Positions 11,371-21,539 of a DNA stretch of 64,000 nt are shown here, piece after piece (position 1 is the first letter of the stretch; every line of letters starts with the position of its first letter). The DNA is from Callorhinus ursinus (lineage: Eukaryota > Chordata > Mammalia > Carnivora > Otariidae). The notes below the pieces were generated by a model that had not been told where the DNA came from, did no database searches, and saw only the letters and a list, made by a program, of their open reading frames with translations. The position numbers and the translations under genes are program-made. Location of the stretch: NCBI RefSeq assembly GCF_003265705.1, contig NW_020312828.1, positions 52,191,627-52,255,626 of the forward strand, given 5' to 3'.

Positions 11371-11734
11371 CAGTTGGGCTTTTCATCCCAACTAATCAAT
11401 ATAAAATCTGTGACAAATAATAACCGTAACTGATTACATATAGAAGTGGGAAATTCTACCAAATCTCTATCTTTTCATGTTATAATAATAGTGGAAAAGG
11501 ATATACCATTTTAAGCTCACCACCAAAGGCCTTGTCCTTCTTGCTGCTTTCAACGCTAATGACTTCCCAGCCTTTCTAGAACCTATGCTCCTAGGTCTTA
11601 GGAAGGTTCTAACAGGCAACGTGTCTTTTTTCCTTAAAGGAAAGGAAGAGGGAAAGCAAAGCAAAATGAAAACCTCTATTTACTTTGTCAGGGCACCAAC
11701 ATTTTCCAAGTAAGAATATTACCATATATTGAAA

Positions 11735-11900
11735 AGCACATGGTTTTCAGGATTAGATCTGGGTTCGAAATTAAACTCTGATTCTTGAGTCACCAAGCTT
11801 GTGGCCTAGGTCAATTTGCTTTTTCAATGAAGAATAATAAAATCTACCTCACGGGGTTATTTCAAAGGCTGAAGGAGGAGATAGGTGTGGTCACAAGTAG
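11735..11900 (+). mobile_element. MIR SINE relic, sense
   Basis: 'ttcaggattagatctgggtt' with 'cgaaattaaactctgattc' marks the MIR B-box region. 'gtcaatttgctttttcaatg' and 'aaaatctacctcacggggtt' give the middle and later parts in the correct order. Confidence 0.65.
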
Positions 11901-13220
11901 CAAAGTGAGCAATATCTGTAACAGATAGAAGGCACCCCTACACACTGGGTATCCATCTTACTGCCAAATCACACCTTCTGACTTCTGGAAGCCACTCTCT
12001 TTCTAGAGATCTGAATTATAAAACTTGCCTAGAAAAAGTTTAAGTAATAGTCCCCTGAATTCTTTCTGATTGGTTGCATTGAGTAGTATGGTAGACCTTT
12101 CCAGTATAAGAAATATTCTTTCTTATAATTCTGTGGTTGTGATAACCTGATTCACTCCATTCATTTATCACAGGGGTGGCCATGATGGTCATAAACCCCA
12201 ACCAGAGTATTCCTTCCTTCAGCCAAAGAGATTGGTTAAGTAATGAATGTGTGGCCTATGATCTCCATCAGGATAATTCTCTAGTTTTTTTTTTTTTTTA
12301 AACCATAAATGTTAGTGAAACTCTCTCTTTCCATTGGGCTTAGTAAGTTAGCAGGATATGAGTCAGGGGTTAGTCAGCTATCTTGTGTACAATGGGAACT
12401 GTCTGAAGAAGGGAAGACTGAGAGAGGATCCTTGCGGTATTAGTTGAATACCTTAATACAGATATTTCAGAAGCCTTTTTTATCCCTAGACTTCTTCACT
12501 TTGTTCATAAACTGCGATGGGCTTCTGTTATTTGCAATGAAAGGAATTCTAAAAATACAGATTTTGCCTTCTAGAAGAAGTTATTTTGACTAAATATACA
12601 AAAAAAAATCAATTGGCCCTTTCGACAGATTTATAATTTTCTAAAAATAATTGTATGTTGGAAAGGCTATATACAAAAATATTTGATATTTTTCTGTTTT
12701 TCAGGTCCCTAGTATTAATACCTAGACTGAGGTTTGTGGGATTGGCCTTGCTTGCATGAAGGGAAGTGTTATTAATATTGAAGTTGCGTGGCGAATTTTC
12801 ATATTCGAGTGCACCTCAGGAGCAGAAGAGACCATTTGGATCCAGAATCCCCCCAAAAAGTCAACACCAGCACCAAAAACAAAACCACAGACATGCTGAG
12901 AATACTCAAAGGTGTTAATCGGGGCAAGTGCCTGACTAAGCTGCTGGATACAAGCCCCTGACAGCTTCTCTAGATTCTCTGAGGTATCTGCAGTGTGGTA
13001 CTCTACACCTCACCACTCTATGGTGACAGGGGATTTTGTACAATTTAAGGTCAAGATATTAAAAGGAGTAAAATTAAAAAAAAAAAAAGAATCAGAAAAA
13101 AGACAGATAACAATGATATACAAGACTAAACATTTGTTTCCTCAAAGTCACAAAACCCAGAAACCTAGCCCTCTTGGAGACTCACTATCACTAACATCGT
13201 GCTAGTAAATCATCCAGTGT
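11901..13220. other. mostly unassigned sequence, possible old repeat at 11950-12440
   Basis: The 12130-12250 part ('cacaggggtggccatgatgg', 'agccaaagagattggttaag') recalls an old interspersed repeat that I cannot name. A T16 run ends near 12299. The 12600-13220 stretch looks unique. A polypyrimidine-AG at about 12704 resembles a splice acceptor, but no open exon or donor supports it. Confidence 0.4.
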
Positions 13221-13997
13221 TCATTTATTCCTTTATTCAACAGATGTTTATTGAGTTCCCAGTAAGTGCTCGTTACTGTTCTTAATGCTGGCGATGCAGC
13301 ATTTTACAAAACAGAAAGCCCCTGCCCTCATGGAGATTATATTCCAGGGGACAGACAATTTAAAATGAAAAGAAGTAAACTGTACAATGTGCTGGATGGT
13401 GCTAAGCGCTACGGAGGGCCTCCTACCGCCTGGGAGAGGGAACGCCCAGGGAAAGGGGTGTGGAGCTGGAGTTGTACTTTAAAAAAGGGTGAATGGAAAA
13501 GGCCTCACAAAGAAGAAGTGAGGAACAAGCCACTGAGGGATCTGGGGGAAGCGTATTGAAGGAGGTGGGAGGAGCCAGTCCCCAGGTATGCAGAGAAATA
13601 GCAAGGAAGCCAACACGGCTAAGGAGGAGTGAAGCTGGGGACAGTGCGAGGAGGTGAGGTCACACAAGTAGCAGGGGCAGATCTCACGGAAACCTTGGGG
13701 CCACCCTAAGGAATGGGATTTTATTCCACACAGAAGGGGAGCCTTTGAAGAGCTTTGAGCAAAGGGGCACACGTTCTGAAATGTTGGAAGGATCCTTCCT
13801 GCTGCTGCATTAAAAGGATATGTGTGTGTTGGGGGCGGGGGGGGGGAAGGGCAGAATCACGGAAACCAGTTAAGACACATTTGTGATAATTCAGGTAAGA
13901 ACTGGTGATAACTTGATCTTGGTAGAGGTGGAGGTGGGGTGAAACGTTCAGATTCTGGCTAAGATTTGAGGACAGACTCAACAGATATCAGTTGAAT
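13221..13997 (-). mobile_element. L2 LINE, long antisense 3' copy
   Basis: This is the best-preserved L2 here. The inverted 3' end 'tcaacagatgtttattgag' is followed by 'cctgccctcatggagattat', 'gtgctggatggtgctaagc', 'gaaatagcaaggaagccaac', 'agagctttgagcaaaggggc' and 'cagattctggctaagattt', all in consensus order over about 780 bp. It corresponds to the 3' UTR and the end of the L2 reverse-transcriptase frame, now broken. The open frames at 13266-13981 on both strands belong to this relic. Confidence 0.92.
13831..13851 (+). repeat. G-run, possible G-quadruplex
   Basis: Five G, one C, ten G, AA, then three G, inside the L2 copy. With such long runs four G-tracts can be drawn, so a G-quadruplex on this strand is plausible. 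Confidence 0.6.
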
Positions 13998-14446
13998 ACT
14001 TTAAAAAACCCTAATGGTAACAATATTGTCAAGGTCATATATATATGTGTACATATATATGACATATAATACATATATACACATATATGTATATTACCAT
14101 TGAAAACAATTAAAGTATACATAATGAGCCTTAATGAGTTTACAGTTTTTATCAGTATCAAACACGTAACATCTAAGGAATGTTTTATCTTATGCAAGAA
14201 CTTCATGAACCAGAGCTTGAAAAAGAAAACCGGTCCAAGCTGAATAGTCCTCTGAGAGAATCTGAGAAGTAAAGCCCCATCCTTTGCTTTGTCTCTGGGT
14301 ATATGTACACAAGATTTCTAGCCTTCCCTTCCTCTGTTTTGCCGTTATGCATATATGTAATTATAGCTACATTATCTCCTCTGCTCCCACACACCCTCTG
14401 TTGTTCCCCTAGACGTTACCTAAAATAGACACCTTCCAGGGTTATT
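13998..14446. other. AT-rich stretch with (TATATG)-like inverted sequence
   Basis: From 14034 to 14095 there is an imperfect 'catatatatatgtgtac'-type inverted and alternating stretch. The remainder is unremarkable, with short antisense open frames that match nothing known. Confidence 0.5.
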
Positions 14447-14670
14447 AAGAATTTCAAGGCAGCGGGCTCCTGATTGGCTCAGTCGTTAAGCGACTGCCTT
14501 CGGCTCAGGTCATGATCCCGGGGTCCTGGGATTGAGTCCCACGTCGGACGCCCTGCTCAGCGGGGAGCCTGCTTCTCTGTCTCGCTCTGCCTCTTCCCTA
14601 TGCTTGTGCTCTCTCTCTCTCTCTCAAACAAATAAATAAAATCTTTAAAAAAAAAAGAATTTCAAGGCAG
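14447..14670 (+). mobile_element. Can-SINE, sense, with 16-bp target duplication
   Basis: The body is 14463-14654, flanked by identical 'aagaatttcaaggcag' at 14447-14462 and 14655-14670. The head 'cctgattggctcagtcg' holds the A-box-like region. It is followed by 'ttcggctcaggtcatgatcc', a CT-rich region, (TAAA)n and an A tail. The wording is that of a young caniform subtype. Confidence 0.97.
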
Positions 14671-15329
14671 CAACAGTGGGGCATTAAAGAAAGCATGGAG
14701 GGGCCACACAGACTGCACACTCACAATCCAGTCTGTCACTCTCTAACATTTCATGAAGGGCCATCCTTTCTTTTAAAATTTACAATGAAAATTCCTGGAT
14801 TCTCATGTAGTCCCACAGTGTTTACTGAAAAGCTTTTCCCTAATTTTCTATCTTCTCTCCCACTGCCATGTTCCCTTTCCTCACTCTTGGATTTGCTCTG
14901 GAAACTCTCGAATCTTTTTAGTCTTTCCTTAAATTGTACGGAGTTACCCGCATCCCCACTTGCGCCCCCAGACTCTCCCAGCCAGAACCCAAGCACTCAA
15001 GGAGACCTTACCAAACAGGGATTTGGCTGTCAGATGTTGTTAGTCGTCTTCACCTCATTATCTCATTACTTCTATACAAACATTTTTTTTCACTTTTAAA
15101 TATTTTTGAAAACGTGACGCAACTTAAAATCAATGTGCACATTTAACAATGTGACAGTTTCTGGTAAGTTAAATTTTGAGGGGGGAAATGTGTAACGTAA
15201 GATCTATTGGAAAACATTCTGTGGCCATTTAAAGAGCCAATTAAAAGAGAACACATGGGGTCTACTCCCTGCTTCTCAATAGTTCACCCGCTAGGTTATG
15301 ACAGTACCTTTATGACAATTACAAGTATT
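14671..15329. other. unique sequence
   Basis: A 134-codon open frame on + (14695-15099) overlaps an 81-codon frame on - (14751-14996). Neither resembles a known protein, so I treat both as chance frames in a pyrimidine-rich stretch. I see no repeat here. Confidence 0.45.
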
Positions 15330-15480
15330 TACACTACGTCTGCCTTTTCCACCATACTGTGTATGCCCTGAGGGCATAGACTGGGTCATAGTCAGATGGA
15401 CACCCTATTGCCTCCCACAGGGCTAATTTTAGGCTCCTAATAGAAGTTATTCAGCACTTGTGTACTGAAAGAATGAACTG
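15330..15480 (+). mobile_element. L2 3' end relic, sense
   Basis: 'gtatgccctgagggcataga' followed by 'ctgggtcatagtcag', 'cccacagggctaattttagg' and 'aagttattcagcacttgtgt' with 'gaaagaatgaactg' matches the L2 3' end order. Confidence 0.65.
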
Positions 15481-15909
15481 TTTATTTCTGGGGTTATAAT
15501 TATAGTTGAGCTTTCAAAAATACATTTTAATATTTATAAGTCATTCTTTATGAATTGCTCTAATATGTTTGGATGATTTATGTGGAAAACCACATCTAAG
15601 AATCTGTATGGTTGAAGAATACACAGACACAGTGTCTTAAGCATTTTGTTTTGTTTTTACGTACATCTTTAGTCCCTCAAATCTCTGAAGGTAATTTTTT
15701 CCAACACTAACGTTAGATCAGAGGTTGATGGCTTGTACAGCAAACTACTCTCATCATGCACCCTACTCCTTTCTGGGCACTGCTCAGCGGAAGTGTGTCT
15801 CCACTGGCACGTTTATTTTCTTCTAACTTCCAAGGTCACTGCCAGGGCATTAGGACAAACAATTAAGCGGACTCAGAAGAGGACTATATAGTTCTACTAC
15901 CACCACCCA
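15481..15909. other. unique sequence
   Basis: AT-rich non-coding DNA with no recognised element. Confidence 0.45.
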
Positions 15910-16132
15910 CCATTCACATTTATTTATTTAAAACATTTTTAAAGATTTTATTTATTTATTTGAAAGAGAGAGAGGGGAGGAGCCGAGGGAGAGAGACAAG
16001 CAGCATGGAACCTGACCGGGGCCGGGGGCGGGTTCAGTTTCACATTCCTGAGATCACGACCTGAACCGAAATCAAGAGTCAGATAGATGTTCAACTGACT
16101 GAGCCACCCAGGTGCCCCCACTCAAATTTATT
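15910..16132 (-). mobile_element. Can-SINE, antisense, older subtype
   Basis: The body is about 15926-16116. It ends on + with 'tgagccacccaggtgcccc', the inverted head. The flanks 'ccattcacatttattta' and 'ccactcaaatttatttt' are an imperfect target duplication. Read on the minus strand the head continues 'gactcttgatttcggttcag', an older subtype. The central part is GC-rich and diverged ('ccggggccgggggcggg' on +). Confidence 0.93.
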
Positions 16133-16589
16133 TTATGGTATCTCAGTATCCTTAAATTGGGAGCAAACTTGGAGATCATCTACTCTGACTTCTTTCTTAA
16201 TGCAAGGATCTAGTGTGGATTACCTCTGACAAGTTTATAAAAGTTCATCTTTGAGTTCCAGGCTCTGAACCAAGATTCAAAAGTGTATGCCCTGGAGTAG
16301 GAAAGAATGTGTCCTTGTTTTATACTCAGAGTGCTTCTTTAAGGTGGCATTTTTCAATCATCACTATAAGCTATATGCCTTTTGATTTCATAAGACCTCA
16401 GCATTCAGAATATATTACTTCTTAAACCATAGTTTTCTTTTAGGAATTTGGAGAACTTTCTTTTTTTGGAATTTACTTGACTCTAAGTGGCAAATGTTAT
16501 AACTCAGAATATAACTATGAATTTCTTTTATTTATAAATAGGCTCCTGTAACTACAGAGAGCATATGCGAGATGAAAATCCCCTATTGA
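16133..16589. other. unique sequence
   Basis: I recognise no repeat, exon or RNA gene in this AT-rich interval. Confidence 0.45.
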
Positions 16590-17455
16590 GTCATTATTTA
16601 ACAAGTATTTGAGGACCTACTAGGTACTAGGTACTTTTTCTAGGCCCTGGAATAAAAGTGATAGTCTCAGAGTCATGGCTCCTGCCTTCAGAAAGCTTTA
16701 GTTTTGAGGGTAAAAGGTAATCAAACAAGTAATCCTGATACATTTTGAGACATTTTCTGATATGAAGAATGCTGTGTATCTTTTAGATACACCTAGCTGC
16801 CTCGTTTTCCTGGTCAATGAATATTTAAGCTGATACCTGGAGAAGTAGGATTTATCAAGATATGATGATAAGAAGCTAAAAAAATTTAATATGGCTGGTG
16901 GTGTGAATAAAAAAGGATATCACATGAGATTGGAGCGGTGGGTGTGGGCCAGATTGTGGAGGGTCTTGTAAGTTCAGTGAAGGACTTGACACTCAGTGCT
17001 TAGGGAAATGGGAGCTATTGAAGATTTTTAAGTGAGGAAATTACATATGACCAGCTGCAGGGAACAATGCATGGAGACAGCGGTGGGCTTGAGTTAGCTC
17101 ACATTGGCACGAGAGAGCCAATTGCTAAATATTCAGGAATTCTGTTCAGTGGTTGTTAAACTGTCAGTAGCTTGCAAGAGGACAAGGGTGGGAGAATTTA
17201 CATCTGGAAATGGGCAAACATGACTTCCAAAACAAGAAGGTTTTGTCTTTGTGTTTGTTGCTGTTGCTGTTTTTGGAAAGCTGGGTTGCCAGCACACCAC
17301 TGGGTAGATAGAAGCAAGAGTGGAGACAAGGAGAAACAGAATGGCCTAGACCAGGGTGGCAGCAGTAGAAAAGAAAATACGTGGTTACCTTTGAGAAGTA
17401 TTTAGATCTGATCTTTGCGAAAGTAGACATGAAGATAGAAGGGCAGATCAGGCAC
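16590..17455 (-). mobile_element. L2 LINE relic, antisense, in two pieces
   Basis: 'aacaagtatttgaggaccta' and 'ctaggccctggaataaaagt' open the inverted 3' end. 'ggccagattgtggagggtct' and 'agggaaatgggagctattga' continue it to about 17060. After roughly 220 bp that I cannot assign, 'ctagaccagggtggcagcag' and 'gtatttagatctgatctt' (about 17345-17415) look like a further part of the same L2. The middle may be an insertion. Confidence 0.75.
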
Positions 17456-18119
17456 CAGGCTCATTTCTCACCTGTCAGTGGACTTCTAACTTGACCCCCT
17501 TCAAGTAGCTCTGGCTTGAAAGCAGAGGTCCAACTCTTTGGCCAGTCCATTCTACAGTCAGTCAGACCCTTTGTTTCTTAAGAAAATGTATATTAAAAAA
17601 TGTTGCCATAGGTTCTTATGAGCAAATTAAATTAATAACACCACACTTCAATTTTGATAATACTATCAGTAATACACACACACACACACACACATATGGC
17701 TTTGTCTATTCAGAGACCCAATTTCCTCATCTGGCATTTATTGCTGATGTCCTCCAAGCCCTCTCAAAGACAATGTGAACCCCAAATGTGGAAGGCAACT
17801 TGGACATTAAACTATATGTCCTCACGTGATTCTGCAAAGACATCTTTTCTCCAGGGTAAGGCTGAAGCAGATGTTATGATTCTGTGAAAGTTTTATTTGT
17901 AATTTTATGAGATTAGCACACACAAAAACTCCATATGGTATGTTCTCTTTGGTTTTCAACAAGAATTATATATAATAGGGAGAGGTAAGAAGCAGAAGAG
18001 AAAATGTTATTTATTTTGGCTAATTCAGTTGCTAAGCAGAAACATTATTTGTGTCCTGGCTTGAAAGTAGCACATTTTGAATGTGGATCAGAATATTTTG
18101 TTTCTTCTTGTTGTGTCAG
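17456..18119. other. unique sequence with (AC)n
   Basis: Apart from the microsatellite at 17674-17694 I see no recognised element. A 77-codon open frame runs through the microsatellite (17654-17887, +) and is not credible as a gene. Confidence 0.45.
17674..17694 (+). repeat. (AC)n microsatellite, 21 bp
   Basis: An uninterrupted AC run of about ten units, followed by 'tatgg'. Confidence 0.95.
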
Positions 18120-18770
18120 ATTACAGGGGTTGAATCACTTCACCAACAGTTACCCTTTCTGTGACTGAGAAGCCATATCCTGTCATTTTTATGCCCTAAA
18201 GATGATTCTGTTTAGACAGAGAAAAGTGTCAGGAATGAAGCCTTCTGACAGCAGGGTGAAACTCTCTCACATTGAAAGAATTCTCACCAGAGGTGTCTGT
18301 AATCTCCCTCCTCTTTTCCCTGCCCCCGAAAACCTGTTTGAAGATAAAGCAGAGTGTAACCTGTGCCCTGTCAACTTCCTGCAGAGTGTTAACTCAAAAA
18401 CCTCCGTCAGTCACAGAGTCCGTCATTTAACAAGTTCCTGGTGATCAGGAATGAGTTCCAGATCACTTTCCATTGGACTGGTTGTCTGTTGCCCCAGGCC
18501 ACTGTAGCTATTCATTAAATCTTCAGAAGGCAGCATCTAACTTCATAATTAAAGAATTTTGAAGTGAGGCACAATGTGATTCCTTGTCAATAAATCATCT
18601 CACCCCTCCAAAACGAGGAAGATGAGAAATGGCTTCCGAGAATCTGGTAGCTTATAAAACGAGAGTGTGAGAACAGCCTCCATACCTAAGGTTTGTTGCT
18701 ATTGCTGTTAGTGGCCATTATTTTATTTTAAGATGTAAGAATACATCCAATTCATTAAATATATATATAT
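18120..18770. other. unique island, candidate conserved non-coding element
   Basis: This non-repetitive sequence has balanced composition compared with its AT-rich flanks. It includes 'tagctattcattaaatctt' and 'cttcataattaaagaatttt' near 18505-18560. An 80-codon frame (18202-18444, +) has no recognisable product. The call as possible enhancer is inference. Confidence 0.3.
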
Positions 18771-18774
18771 TTTG

Positions 18775-19110
18775 TTCATTAAGAAAAGTTCCTCTCATCA
18801 TACATTATACCTGGATGTTGGGGCTATAGTGGTAAACCAAACAGATAAATTCTGGGGCACCTGGGTGGCTCGGTCAGTTAAATGACTCTTGATTTTGGCT
18901 CAGGTCATGATCGCAGGGTCCTGGGATCGAGCCCTGCATCTGGCTCTGCGCTCGGTGCAGAGTCTGCTTGTCTCTCTCTGCCTCTGCCCCTCCCCCTGCT
19001 TGCTCTCTCCCTCTCAAATAAATAAAAATTAAAAAAAAAACAAATAAATTCCTTGTTCTTATGGAGCTTGCAATCTAGGAATAAATGATTGAATACATGA
19101 ATGAATGATG
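18775..19110 (-). mobile_element. L2 3' relic, antisense, split by a Can-SINE
   Basis: 'ttggggctatagtggtaaac' lies before the SINE and 'cttatggagcttgcaatcta' after it. Joined across the SINE they give the L2 antisense order ('ggggatacagcagtgaa' then 'catggagcttacattcta' in the consensus). Confidence 0.75.
18840..19051 (+). mobile_element. Can-SINE, sense, nested in L2
   Basis: The body is about 18854-19038. The flanks 'aacagataaattc' (18840-18852) and 'aacaaataaattc' (19039-19051) are a 13-bp target duplication with one change. The head is 'ggggcacctgggtggctcgg', followed by 'gactcttgattttggctcag', an older subtype word. It ends in CT-rich sequence, 'aataaataaaaatt' and A10. Confidence 0.96.
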
Positions 19111-19164
19111 TGCTATCTGCCCGAAGACAGAGGGTTGATCCGATTTTTCACTGAGGATTCCTTC

Positions 19165-19197
19165 CAGCTTTAAAAACAAAACAAAACAAAACAAAAC
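19165..19197 (+). repeat. (CAAAA)n simple repeat
   Basis: Five near-perfect 'aaaac' units directly before the inverted L1 tail. Confidence 0.85.
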
Positions 19198-20425
19198 CCT
19201 CTTTTTATTTTGAAATGATTTTAGTCTTTAGAAGTCCCAACAGAGATGGTAGGGAGAGTTGTCTTCTTCCCCTAAGGTTAACATCTTACATGGTGCCTGA
19301 TAAGATCAAAACTAAAATATTAGCGTTGGTCCTATTTACCACACTACAGATTTTGGTTTTATCTCCCCAGCTTTTCCCTGGGTCCTTTTGCTTCTCCAGT
19401 GTTTCCCTCTAGATGCCACTTTGCAGGGCTGCCACGTCTCCTCCCCCTCCTCCCATCTGCAGCAGCCCTTCATCCTTTTGTGTCTTCCATGACCTTGACA
19501 CTTTTGAAGAGTTTTGGTCATGTATTTTGTAGTATGTCCCTCAGTTTGGGTTTGCCTGATGTCTTTTTAATGATTAGACTGTGGATATGGATTTTGGGGA
19601 GGAATATACAGAGATGTGTTGTCTTCATCATCTGAGAGGGTTCATGATATCAGTGTTGTGTCACCACCTTGGTCATGTGGTTAAGGTGGTGCCTGCCAGG
19701 TTTTGCTACTGTAAGGTGACTTATTTGCACTTCCCAAATTCCATTCTTTGGAACTAAATCACTAAGTCCAACCTACACTCAAGGGAAAGAGGAATTTGTT
19801 CCGCTTCAGAGAATTTGTGGATATACATTAAAACTACCACAGTAATGGGGCGCCTGTGTGTCTCGGTCAGTTAAGCTTCCGACTCTTGGTTTCGGTGCTG
19901 GTTGTGATCTCAGAGTTGTCAGATTGAGCCCTGAGTTGGGCTCTGTGCTGGGTGGGGAGCCGTTGAAGATTCTTTCTCTCCCTTTGCCTCTACTCCACCC
20001 ACCCCCCCCCGCCGCCCCACCCTGCCACTCTCTCCTCAAAAAAGAAAACCAAACTATCACAGTAATTAAAAATCATGTGGAGGGAGGAACTCTAAGGCTA
20101 TGCAGATTTCTGGTTCCTCTTTAACTTAGCATTCATCCATGGATCTTGCTTGTAGCAGTTCTTCCTGTGGTCTTCGAATTTGTGATTTCTTCCTACTTCC
20201 CTCATTCAGCCAACATTTATTAACTAAATTCTTCTGTGAGCAAGAGCTGTCCTTCTCCCTAGTTTTTCGTTTCATCATGTATCTGTACCAGTATGGACTC
20301 ATGAAGGTGTATGTTATTCTTCAGGTTATAATGCAATCCTACTGTTATGTTGTTGTTCAAATTGTTCAAGTTCTGGCCAATTGATTTTTGGTGGAATGCT
20401 CTGTTATTTGCAAATGAGGGTTGGT
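19198..20425 (-). mobile_element. old L1 (L1M) 3' UTR, antisense, split by a Can-SINE
   Basis: The inverted tail 'ctttttattttgaaatgatt' starts it. Then come 'aaggttaacatcttacatgg', 'ccatgaccttgacacttttg', 'atgtccctcagtttgggttt', 'gttaaggtggtgcctgccag' and, beyond the SINE, 'aacttagcattcatccatgg', 'taccagtatggactcatg' and 'aaattgttcaagttctggcc'. This is the order of an L1M 3' region read backwards. All open frames in the interval (19215-20384) belong to this relic or the SINE. Confidence 0.85.
19831..20066 (+). mobile_element. Can-SINE, sense, nested in L1M
   Basis: The body is 19847-20050, flanked by 'aaactaccacagtaat' (19831-19846) and 'aaactatcacagtaat' (20051-20066), 15 of 16 identical. 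The head 'ggggcgcctgtgtgtctcgg' and 'gactcttggtttcggtgctg' mark an older subtype. A C-rich run interrupts the CT region. It postdates the L1M that it splits. Confidence 0.97.
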
Positions 20426-20429
20426 ACTG

Positions 20430-21306
20430 TTATTTCTTTCCTGGATGACACCACGGAATTGCCCTCTGCGAGAGGCAGTTTTCTGTGAATGTCTATGTGA
20501 TTTGCGAACTTTAGAAAGAAAGTGGGAGGAAAGAAATTGTCCTTAACTAACTTTGAGAATATTCACACACATATTTTAAAAAATCAACTGCATTTTGGTG
20601 AGTCGAAGTAATAGCCATAGCATAGAAGAATAAAAAATAACATTATCTGGGTTTATTTATGCATTAAGAATAATCATGCACTTATCTCAATGAGATACCA
20701 TGCTTTGATTACATTTGTGAACTTTTGAAACTGTTGTCTGAGCCTAGTAAAATGTCACCTAGGAGAACCTAACTGATCAGCACTGAGCTTCATCTTCTGC
20801 ACTGTTCACGTTCACATGGGGAAAACAAAAATAGACAAAAACAAAACAAAAAAATGACATGTTTGTCAATAAAGACAATTCCTGCACTGAAGAATTATAA
20901 TGTTTGCCAGTGAGATAAGATAAAAAAATGAAGTAATTAATTCAGAGCACAACATTATACACAGGTAAGTTTACATTTTATGGAACAGAGAGTAAGGGAT
21001 GCTCCTAATGAAAGACTTCATTGTTTGCTTTCCTTATTGTGATTAAGCTTTAGGAAATTTAATTGGGGCTTATATTGAAAACTGAAATGGATATGAGATG
21101 TAGTTTAGACTAATTTATTTGTCTTTTAGAAGAAGGCAGACAATATGTTGAATGTCATAATCATTTTTTTCCTGTCATCTTGACCCTAATTTAAAATTTT
21201 TGTCAGTTGGATTTCTATCTTCAACATATCCTAATGTAACATACTTTATTTAAGGCATCTCTGAATGACTTCTTGATTTAAGAATTGTACTGGTAAATAT
21301 TGGGTC
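20430..21306. other. unique AT-rich sequence
   Basis: A-rich patches occur around 20820-20855 ('aaaacaaaacaaaaaaatga'). I recognise no repeat family or gene. Confidence 0.45.
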
Positions 21307-21539
21307 AAGAACAAAGTGTTTCAGGGTCTCCTGGGTGGCTCAGATGGTTAAGTGTCTGCCTTCAGCTCAGGTCATGATCTCAGGGTCCTGGGATCGAGCC
21401 CCGCGTCAGGCTCCCTGCTCAGCGGGAAGCCTGCTTCTCTCTCTCCTTCTACTACTCCTCCCTGCTTGTACTCTCTCACTCTCTCTGTCGAATAAATAAA
21501 TAAAATCTTAAAAAAAAGAAGAAGAACAAAGTGTTTCAG
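21307..21539 (+). mobile_element. Can-SINE, sense, with perfect 18-bp target duplication
   Basis: The body is 21325-21521. 'aagaacaaagtgtttcag' occurs identically at 21307-21324 and 21522-21539. The head 'ctcctgggtggctcagatgg' and 'ttcagctcaggtcatgatct' belong to the young caniform subtype. With 18 of 18 duplicated bases intact it is among the youngest insertions in the window. Confidence 0.98.

Noticed and set aside
12690..12720. Splice-acceptor-like 'tttctgtttttcag'
   Set aside because: No open exon with a matching donor follows, and such words occur by chance in T-rich DNA.
14463..14500. tRNA gene suggested by A- and B-box-like words
   Set aside because: These belong to the tRNA-derived head of a Can-SINE. 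No cloverleaf with a paired acceptor stem can be drawn. The same applies to the other eleven SINE heads.
14695..15099. 134-codon plus-strand frame with Ser/Leu/Pro-rich product
   Set aside because: It is explained by a pyrimidine-rich stretch, overlaps an opposing frame of 81 codons, and has no recognisable domain.
17080..17280. MER5-like start 'cagtggttgttaaactgtca' at 17150
   Set aside because: Only the first bases resemble MER5A, no partner inverted repeat is found, and the block lies between L2 pieces without a clear duplication.
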